Of a DNA stretch of 64,000 nt, positions 60,901 through 64,000 are shown piece after piece. The notes beneath the pieces were generated by a model. The model saw only the letters and a program-made list of their open reading frames with translations. It was not told the origin of the DNA and did not search any database. A program made the position numbers and the translations under genes. Every line of letters begins with the position of its first letter. The stretch's first letter is position 1. This stretch comes from Lytechinus pictus (taxonomy: Eukaryota > Echinodermata > Echinoidea > Temnopleuroida > Toxopneustidae): the NCBI RefSeq assembly GCF_037042905.1, contig NC_087247.1, positions 42,011,920 to 42,075,919 on the forward strand. The letters run 5' to 3'.

Positions 60901-63587
60901 CGCTCATGAACTTGGTCACAACTTTGGATCACCGGTAAGAAACGTTATGTTGTAACAAACATAAAAGGATGTGCTTGTGAAAATTCGGGCTGTAACCATG
61001 CACATTGAAATATTTGGAAACCTTCTTCAAGATCCAAACAAGGGAACATTTCACAGGGCAGTTTGTCAGTGATTTCTTTTGCAACTCATTACTAGAATTT
61101 TTACATCTGATAGGCTGATTGCAGATTTTCACTTCATGAATGTTCTTCAAGTGTATCTAGTTCACTTGATTTATCTTGATACGTGGAATAGATACCTTTT
61201 GGTATCATGTGTCATACATTTTTAAATGAACAATAAATTGATTGCAAATTACATGTATTCGGATGATCATTCATCAACAGCAATACCTATACATGTATAT
61301 TTAGTATGGAATTTATATTCTGTAAACCCCCATAACTCTGAGCTTCTGCTTTATTTTCATAAATTTTCTTTCATAATGCATCACAAGAATAAACAGAACA
61401 CCCTTGAGTATGCCTCAGCATTGCTTTGAAAGTTTGAATTGAGATTCTGTTTTTACAGAAGTAGTTTACAAAACACCATGTGTAAAGTCCTGGAAAGGTC
61501 TTAGATAAAAGTGGATAGAGATAGAAGTGAAATGGAAAGGCGAGAAAGTGGAGGTCGGTAAGTAGAGTTTTCTTTTTGGAATGATTGTAGTCCTTAAAAG
61601 GCTGAGAAGTAGGCAGGGTGAGAGGCTCGAGTAGAAGGCTTTGGTAGGAGGCTGGTTGGGTTTGAGAGGTGAGAGAGGCTGGAGTAGAAGAGAGAAGGCT
61701 GGCTTGAGTCAGTGAATGGAGCTCTAGAGCAGCAGTAAAAGACTCAACGTTTCAGGCATGTTGACTGTCCATCTTCAGGACTTTACACAGGGTGTACTGT
61801 AAACCACTTTTGCGATTGTTCATACCGTCCATGTAAACCTTCAAAACATCATCGCATTCTGTTATGTTGGAAAGTGATTGGGCTACAGTCAAATATTGAA
61901 TGTTATTGTACCAACAGCATGACTACCCTGACAGATGCCGACCTGGTGATAATCCTAATACACGAGGAAGTGGTAACTACATCATGTATGCCAGTGCTAC
62001 ATCAGGTGACAAGCCATTCAATGATGAGTTTTCAGAATGCAGTATTGGCAACATGAGCATTGTCATTAGGGCAAATGGAGGATGTTTTGAAGGTATGTTG
62101 GTTTTAATGACCTTCCTGGAGTCATGTTATCATGATTTTAAATGTCGATGTTCATGAGAGTTGAGTTGTATAATCTATACACATTTATTGAGAGCTGTGG
62201 AATCATTTTAAAATAAATTGTGGTCCCAAACCAGAGAAACAAATATGAATTTTCACAATGTGGCAAGAAAGGCTTTCATTTATGTTGGACCTTCTTCAAT
62301 ACACTAAATTATCAAGGTTAATTTATACTAGAAATCTTTGTAAGTTTTAAATCATTTCTTAAAAAACCTCTCTTTGTGAATTCTTGAATTTTGTTAGTCT
62401 TTTGTCAAGGCCTTGTGATTGAATTATGATATGTTCCATATTACTGAGTAACTGAGACTAGATGGTCATGGATGGAGAGTGGAGGATCAATGCACTCATC
62501 ACAAGGTGTGGCTTCTGACAGGGATATAAAGTATAAATCATAAATGAGAGTGCTGATAGCCAGCTTTGACCAATCCATATTATTGATACTATACATTCTG
62601 TGAGAAAATATGATTGCATTTATGTGTGTATGTTATACACACAAATGTACACACATTTGCTCGCACTATGGTTACATATATCATATGTAATCAGGTTCTA
62701 TCTGATCGCATGCTGTTACTCTGCTTTCACAATTAATCTTTATTCAGTCCACTCATGACACAAATATTTGAAGTGTGTAAAATGATAATTGATGCAAACA
62801 AATGGTATTGATTGATTGCTACCCATATAGGTTGCAAAATACAAGCCAGATAACTAGATACCCTGAGACTGGCTTGTTTTCACCCAGGTTTTCACCCAAT
62901 TTTTGTAATTAGTCTTTAAGGCAGTTTATGTCTAATCACACATTGTGCCTTGTGTCTGAATGCAGTAGTAATATTTGTTTTTGGTATCATTCATTGTAGA
63001 AAGCGACCAACCGATCTGTGGAAATCTTGTCATAGATGAAGGGGAAACATGTGATTGCGGATATGAAGATCAGTGTACAGACCAATGCTGTAATTCACAA
63101 ACATGCACTCTAACACAACCAAATTTTATGCAGTGCAGGTAAATCTTTCTCTCCCCTTCACACTCTACTTTTTATTTTATGATTCTTATTTGTATTCTCC
63201 CATATCCCCTTTTCCCTCTTTGTTTTCCACTATCTGTCCCTCTCTCTCTTCAATATTTTTTTTTTCTCACACCCTTTTCTTATTATCAGACTCTTCAGCT
63301 TAATTTATCATTTAGTAGTTTCCATTTGGTCATCCATTGATAAACAATTTTGATTGTAAATGGCCCGTAGAGACCACTATTTTATTTGGACTTTGGAATC
63401 ACATATACTGTAGGTCAAATTTCTAATGAGGTCAAATGTTGTAAAGTTTAATCTTGTTTGATGTTTATTTTTATCTTACTCCTTCTTGCAGTCCTTCACA
63501 AGGGCCTTGCTGTACATCAGATTGTCAGTTTACAGGAATGATTGCATGTAGGCCTGAGTCAGACTGCAGAAATGAATCATTTTGCAA
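33763..63587 (+). CDS. ADAM10: ADAM10-type metalloprotease (kuzbanian orthologue), nine internal exons
   Basis: ADAM10 is a type I membrane zinc metalloprotease that sheds ectodomains (Notch, growth factors, cadherins) at the cell surface. The visible exons are 33763-33904, 43095-43213, 55208-55476, 56042-56329, 58067-58250, 60774-60934, 61918-62092, 63000-63138 and 63492-63587. They total 1,573 nt and join without a stop. In order they give the prodomain with a GGCGL cysteine-switch region, the furin site KRVRR, the catalytic domain with [12 protein letters not shown] and Met-turn [11 protein letters not shown], and the disintegrin domain (ICGN...GETCDCGY...QCCN...CSPSQGPCC). GHNFGSPHD and [17 protein letters not shown] distinguish ADAM10 from ADAM17. 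The signal-peptide exon upstream and the Cys-rich, transmembrane and tail exons are missing because they are unrecognised or beyond the edge. Introns of 0.35-12 kb are loaded with repeats. Confidence 0.95.
36440..37045. other. GC-richer patch with repeated CCGAGGTAGG words; no confident gene
   Basis: 36568-36801 (+) and 36532-36717 (-) are open on both strands over the same bases, so neither is preferred. Neither frame resembles a known protein. 36838-37032 is repetitive: (GA)CCGAGRTAGGTT...GTTTACATCT occurs twice, and ACCTACCCGAGAC pairs with GTCTCGGGTAGGT across 36902-36942. It is probably a repeat inside ADAM10 intron sequence. Confidence 0.45.
37668..38065. repeat. Dispersed GTTTGAGCCAGTTCRTAAAATC word, five copies
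   Basis: The word occurs near 37668, 37721, 37869, 37900 (short) and 38040, irregularly spaced. Two copies are coupled with GCGGCACAAACCAC. It is a degenerate array in the intron after 33904. Confidence 0.75.
38327..39118. mobile_element. Near-perfect 2 x ~388-bp inverted repeat (TTAA-flanked foldback)
   Basis: The left arm 38327-38713 and the right arm 38730-39118 are almost exact inverses, separated by a 16-nt spacer. The ends read TTAAAGGAGAATGAAACC / GGTTTCATTCTCCTTTAA. The family match is the 20396-21142 element. It lies in an ADAM10 intron on the transcribed strand, so pre-mRNA would carry a ~388-bp double-stranded hairpin. There is no coding content. Confidence 0.95.
40810..41335. mobile_element. 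Inverted-repeat element with AAGGGCCTTTTTACAC / GTGTGAAAGGGC ends, hosting a nested MITE
   Basis: The left part GGCCTTTTTACACG...ATCATCATTGTAATGATGATTGC..., ACCTTTCACACAGAAAATTTG pairs loosely with the right part (AAAAATTTGTC, AATCATCATTCATATTACG, CTGTGTGAAAGGGC). The outer element is split by 40956-41208. Confidence 0.6.
40956..41208. mobile_element. 253-bp MITE with perfect GGGTCATTCCATGTCAAATC ends
   Basis: GGGTCATTCCATGTCAAATC plus ACCCA at the left is exactly mirrored at the right (TGGGTGATTTGACATGGAATGACCC): 25-bp perfect terminal repeats. It is inserted in the 40810-41335 element. No clear target duplication was seen. Confidence 0.92.
43095..43213 (+). CDS. ADAM10: ADAM10 exon (prodomain)
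   Basis: It lies between acceptor TTTCCTTTTTAG and donor AAAG|GTAAAT and is 119 nt long. It adds [20 protein letters not shown] then [20 protein letters not shown]. The FHLRLRP start corresponds to the FNLRMKRD segment of vertebrate ADAM10. The middle is less conserved, as is usual for prodomains. The intron before it is about 9.2 kb and the one after about 12 kb. Confidence 0.9.
45357..45440. ncRNA. Candidate RNA hairpin, 33-bp stem and 18-nt loop
   Basis: GTGAATTAAAGGTGAAAATG...TGTCGTAC (45357-45389) pairs with GTACGACACGCAACATTTTC...CTTTAATTCAC (45408-45440) with one or two mismatches. The loop GGGGCTCAGAAACATAAG is 18 nt. The size is pre-miRNA-like and the hairpin lies in a transcribed intron. 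It could equally be a tiny MITE. There is no evidence of processing. Confidence 0.4.
45620..46010. repeat. Three-copy ~145-bp tandem repeat with perfect DR1 (AGGTCA) sites
   Basis: The words TTATGACACATAACTCCGCA, ACCGTAAGTCACTTTTCA, AAACTTGGATGATAGATGTAC and GGGGACCTGCATGTT recur three times, the third partial. Two units contain AGGTCAAAGGTCA (45745-45757 and 45887-45899), a perfect direct repeat of AGGTCA with one-base spacing, followed by TTTTCAGGTCA. DR1 elements bind RXR/HNF4-type nuclear receptors. Binding here is only a possibility. Confidence 0.9.
46080..47110. repeat. ~1-kb purine-rich degenerate minisatellite
   Basis: AAAGAAATACATAAGAATTGATAGAAGAAAA-type units of roughly 45-60 bp recur some 15-20 times with many changes. 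The strand is A/G-rich throughout, giving long spurious frames on the minus strand (many Phe/Ser/Tyr). Confidence 0.9.
48419..48591. mobile_element. 173-bp MITE with CAGTCAGCAATCTTTGAGC ends
   Basis: GTCAGCAATCTTTGAGCATAGTTTACACTC at the left is an exact inverse of the right end: 32-bp perfect terminal repeats counting the CA. The interior has AGAACAATAG twice. There is no coding capacity. Confidence 0.93.
49570..51233. mobile_element. ~1.66-kb element bounded by ATTAGGTGATCTGTC
   Basis: AATTAGGTGATCTGTC at 49570-49585 is inverted at 51218-51233 (GACAGATCACCTAATT). Inside are paired segments (TTTTTGAAATGCTTAAAATGACC with AAAAGTGATTTTGAGC..., CGCGCACGCG words) and a tRNA-like unit on the minus strand. 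No long frame is present. It may be a composite repeat rather than a single transposon. Confidence 0.55.
49881..49952 (-). repeat. tRNA-derived unit (SINE head or tRNA pseudogene)
   Basis: Read on the minus strand it has an A-box-like TAGCTCAATTGGTAAG and a B-box-like GGTTCGAGCCC about 35 bases apart, then a T-rich run, as in pol III genes. The anticodon arm (CGGACTTGCGTCTCC) and T stem do not pair properly, so it is not a functional tRNA. Confidence 0.7.
51621..51703 (+). repeat. Second tRNA-derived unit (SINE-like)
   Basis: TGGTCTAGTGGTAAGAGC resembles a pol III A box and GAGTTCAAATCCC a B box, about 45 bases apart. The arm between them is longer than in a normal tRNA and the acceptor stem is poor. 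It is probably the head of a SINE; its 3' limit is not visible. Confidence 0.65.
51942..52100. mobile_element. MITE, GGAGCGTTTCATGAA family, copy 2
   Basis: GGGGACCGTTTCATCAA and TTTCATGAAACGCTCCCC are inverted. The interior TTGTCCGACAAGTTGTCAG, ACTATAGTAACTGTCGGAT and GACTTGTCGGATAAAACGTC matches copy 1 (20271) in inverse orientation. Confidence 0.82.
52392..52964. mobile_element. 573-bp TTAA-flanked inverted-repeat element, 'AAGT-CACC/GACTTGACC' family
   Basis: TTAAAGGAAAAGTTCACCC and GGGGTAGACTTGACCTTTAA are inverted. The arms pair over about 150 bp (ACAAGCATAACACTGAAAAT with ATTTTCAGCGTTATTCTTGT; TGCAAATGAG; GATGACGTCATTCACTCAC). It is the same family as 16313-17209. Confidence 0.88.
53262..53740. 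mobile_element. ~480-bp inverted-repeat element with ATCGTATTACCGAAC words
   Basis: ATCGTATTACCGAAC occurs at about 53269 and again at about 53477. Its inverse (GTTCGGTAATAC) occurs at 53699 and (GTCGGTAATACAATCACTCAC) at 53718. The arms are short and the centre AT-rich. No gene is seen. Confidence 0.6.
55208..55476 (+). CDS. ADAM10: ADAM10 exon (prodomain, cysteine-switch region)
   Basis: It lies between acceptor TATCTCTTTCAG and donor AAAAGG|GTATGA, 269 nt, ending on a codon boundary. It encodes [20 protein letters not shown], then [20 protein letters not shown], then [23 protein letters not shown] and GGC(G/A)xxD match the ADAM10 prodomain. The single Cys in NGGCGLND is where the vertebrate inhibitory cysteine switch sits. 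The acidic EDDEY stretch is typical of the family's variable loop. Confidence 0.93.
56042..56329 (+). CDS. ADAM10: ADAM10 exon (furin site and start of catalytic domain)
   Basis: It lies between acceptor ATATCCCCAG and donor ATTAGG|GTATGT, 96 codons, phase 0 on both sides. The proprotein-convertase site is [12 protein letters not shown] (residues 25-31 of the exon). The catalytic domain then begins with [20 protein letters not shown], followed by [20 protein letters not shown] and INFFIKRIR, matching the vertebrate TCQLYIQTDHxFxKYY...IRNISFMVKRIRI pattern. A longer frame over the same bases (56004-56342) is out of phase and is a shadow. Confidence 0.95.
56783..56883. mobile_element. MITE, GGAGCGTTTCATGAA family, copy 3 (decayed)
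   Basis: GCATTTCATGAAGGGATTTGTC and AGTGTTAATGAAACGCTAT frame GTTTTATCCGGCAAGTCCCA, CTGACAGTTACCAAAT and TCAGACAAAAG. The order and words match copies 1 and 2 with more substitutions. Confidence 0.78.
57218..58010. mobile_element. Repeat copy B with TTAACCCT ends, related to 10063-10750
   Basis: TTAACCCTTATTAAACAGGGGGGTCAATTTGAC at the left and GGGGTCAAATTGACCCCCC...AAAAGGTTAA at the right are inverted. The interior shares CCGGGTACAAGGTTCGGAAATTACGCAACATT and CCAATGCAAATTGTGTTTTTC with copy A. It ends only about 56 bases before the exon at 58067. Confidence 0.78.
58067..58250 (+). CDS. ADAM10: ADAM10 exon (catalytic domain)
   Basis: It lies between acceptor TTTCTTTGCTTAG and donor GGTA|GTAAGT, 184 nt, leaving one base. 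The protein [20 protein letters not shown] then [20 protein letters not shown] then [10 protein letters not shown] is one of the best-conserved ADAM10 stretches. I chose the GTAAGT donor over the GT four bases earlier because it is the better consensus. It also gives [15 protein letters not shown], the same length as the vertebrate sequence. Confidence 0.95.
58506..58915 (+). pseudogene. Broken tyrosine-recombinase (DIRS/Crypton-like) gene fragment
   Basis: The open frame reads [20 protein letters not shown], then [20 protein letters not shown], then STLSTFLIL and [20 protein letters not shown]. [16 protein letters not shown] and ISRxMxGVFxLRPxxPxY are the hallmark N-terminal core-binding (SAM-like) motifs of transposon tyrosine recombinases. 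A one-base shift after YTES restores the family continuation ([12 protein letters not shown]), but that frame then carries several stops. The catalytic R-HxxR-Y region is not found. So it is a dead fragment, inserted in an ADAM10 intron in the same direction as the gene. Confidence 0.8.
59100..59165. repeat. Short inverted repeat
   Basis: AATGGATATACTGTACC is mirrored by CAGTATATCCATTTGG about 35 bases later. It is a 13-14 bp stem with a loop of about 27 nt and no further evidence of function. Confidence 0.6.
59278..59385. repeat. Three-copy 32-bp tandem repeat with CRE (TGACGTCA) palindromes
   Basis: The unit TGACGTCARATTGCAGGATAGTRCATTTGSYA starts at 59285, 59317 and 59349, exactly 32 bp apart. 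The first two units have the perfect CREB/ATF site TGACGTCA and the third has TGATGTCA. Half a unit (CACTATCCTGCAC, inverted) lies just upstream at 59267. Confidence 0.93.
60540..60772. other. Extended pyrimidine-rich tract before the HExxH exon
   Basis: Over 200 bases of C/T-rich sequence (TTTCTTTCTCTCTTTCTGCC..., CTCTCTCCTCTCTC) lead into the acceptor of the exon at 60774. It supplies an unusually long polypyrimidine tract and probably arose from CT simple repeats. Confidence 0.7.
60774..60934 (+). CDS. ADAM10: ADAM10 exon (zinc-binding HExxH)
   Basis: It is 161 nt between acceptor TCTTTCTTATCAAG and donor TCACCG|GTAAGA. It encodes [40 protein letters not shown] and [18 protein letters not shown] carries two zinc-ligand histidines and the catalytic Glu. 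The third ligand His opens the next exon, so the HExxHxxGxxH motif is split by the 983-bp intron. Confidence 0.96.
61461..61809. mobile_element. ~350-bp inverted-repeat element in the HExxH-Met-turn intron
   Basis: AGTAGTTTACAAAACACCATGTGTAAAGTCCTG at the left is mirrored by CAGGACTTTACACAGGGTGTACTGTAAACCACTT at the right. The interior is AG-rich with AGGCTGGAGTAGAAG-type words. It ends about 110 bases before the exon at 61918. Confidence 0.75.
61918..62092 (+). CDS. ADAM10: ADAM10 exon (third zinc ligand and Met-turn)
   Basis: It lies between acceptor TACCAACAG and donor GAAG|GTATGT, 175 nt. It begins [14 protein letters not shown], completing HExxHNFGSPHD. The Met-turn is [18 protein letters not shown], followed by [21 protein letters not shown], all as in ADAM10. 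The preceding acceptor has a weak pyrimidine tract (ATTGTACCAACAG), but the protein match fixes the boundary. Confidence 0.95.
63000..63138 (+). CDS. ADAM10: ADAM10 exon (disintegrin domain, first part)
   Basis: It is 139 nt between acceptor ATCATTCATTGTAG and donor TGCAG|GTAAAT. The protein is [20 protein letters not shown], then [20 protein letters not shown], then PNFMQC, with the cysteine spacing CGN-x7-CDCGY-x3-C-x3-CC of the ADAM10 disintegrin domain. There is no RGD-type loop, as expected for ADAM10. Confidence 0.95.
63492..63587 (+). CDS. ADAM10: ADAM10 exon (disintegrin domain, second part) with non-GT donor
   Basis: The acceptor TACTCCTTCTTGCAG is followed by [32 protein letters not shown] plus two bases (AA) of the next codon. 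The conserved protein would continue C-N-G, and AA plus C/T gives Asn, so the exon should end at 63587. The next bases are ATATCCTTA, with no GT donor near. ATATCCTT is the consensus 5' splice site of U12-type AT-AC introns. Without splicing the frame reads through to a TAG at 63646-63648 ([20 protein letters not shown]), which does not resemble ADAM10. The acceptor is presumably beyond the window. Confidence 0.85.
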
Positions 63588-64000
63588 ATATCCTTATCAG
63601 ACATTTTTTCAACAATTTATTTTCCAAAATCAGTTTTGTTGGTTATAGTGAAGAACCCAATATTTGCCTCGCCCTGTTTTCTAAAGTTTTCATGTATTCC
63701 CATATTTAAGTGGTTATATCCATGTGCAGCAATGACCATAATGAGAAGTGGAAATTTTGGTGGTGTTAGATGTGGGAAATTATTGAAAATATCCTTGAGA
63801 TAAATGTAGCATTTCTTTTTACCCTAAATGTAAGCATGTGTGGACCTCAGACTATTACAGGTACAAGGGTCAAGTCTTGCTACAGCTCTGTCATTGCTTC
63901 CACGTTTGGTTGTACCCCAAAGATGATCCGGGTCTCATTGCACAAAAATTCACAATCCGATGGTAATTACCAAGGAAACATTGCTCAACTGCCAATCAAA
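63588..64000 (+). other. Start of a probable U12-type intron
   Basis: It begins ATATCCTTA. Between here and the edge I see no TCCTTAAC-like branch site followed by AC, and no recognisable continuation of the Cys-rich domain. The intron therefore runs out of the window. Confidence 0.6.

Noticed and set aside
63588-63648. Read-through end of ADAM10 ([11 protein letters not shown]... to TAG) as a genuine secreted short form
   Set aside because: The peptide after ESFC does not resemble ADAM10, and ATATCCTTA at this exact phase-2 point is better explained as an AT-AC donor. A rare read-through isoform cannot be excluded without RNA.

Overview
This window is animal nuclear DNA: AT-rich, gene-poor and full of short inverted-repeat transposons. 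It holds one clear host gene, spread over about 30 kb with introns of up to 12 kb. Several repeat styles suggest a marine deuterostome, most likely a sea urchin or related echinoderm. These are the frequent ACATGTACATGT words, elements ending in a GTTTCATAAA/TTTATGAAAC signature, and GGGGGCAC-bordered elements carrying GCGAGCGCGAAGCGCGAGC words. The organism call is an inference from repeat style and from the ADAM10-like protein, not from a species-specific marker.

Layout: 1-1790 is the 3' part of a LINE retrotransposon (reverse transcriptase open to the window edge, 3' UTR stem-loop, hexamer tail). From 1791 to about 33760 I recognise no solid host gene. This part is a mosaic of non-autonomous DNA transposons, tandem repeats, microsatellites and GC islands, with one doubtful spliced locus at 9612-12700 that has good splice signals but no continuous reading frame.

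From 33763 to 63587, on the + strand, lie nine consecutive coding exons of an ADAM10 (kuzbanian-type) metalloprotease. They cover the prodomain, a furin site, the catalytic domain with its split zinc motif, the Met-turn and most of the disintegrin domain. The signal-peptide exon is not identified upstream, and the Cys-rich, transmembrane and cytoplasmic exons lie beyond the right edge. All internal splice junctions keep frame. Eight introns have GT-AG ends, but the last visible donor reads ATATCCTTA with no GT near it. This fits a minor-spliceosome (U12, AT-AC) intron.

The ADAM10 introns carry many insertions: a near-perfect inverted repeat of 2 x ~388 bp, a nested pair of MITEs, tRNA-derived SINE-like units, a broken tyrosine-recombinase gene, tandem repeats carrying perfect DR1 (AGGTCA) or CRE (TGACGTCA) sites, and an 84-nt hairpin. 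The best leads are the U12-type donor, the long intronic hairpin, and a MITE whose unoccupied target site is preserved in neighbouring repeat copies. I saw no CRISPR array, operon or bacterial system, and nothing I could defend as a wholly new gene system.
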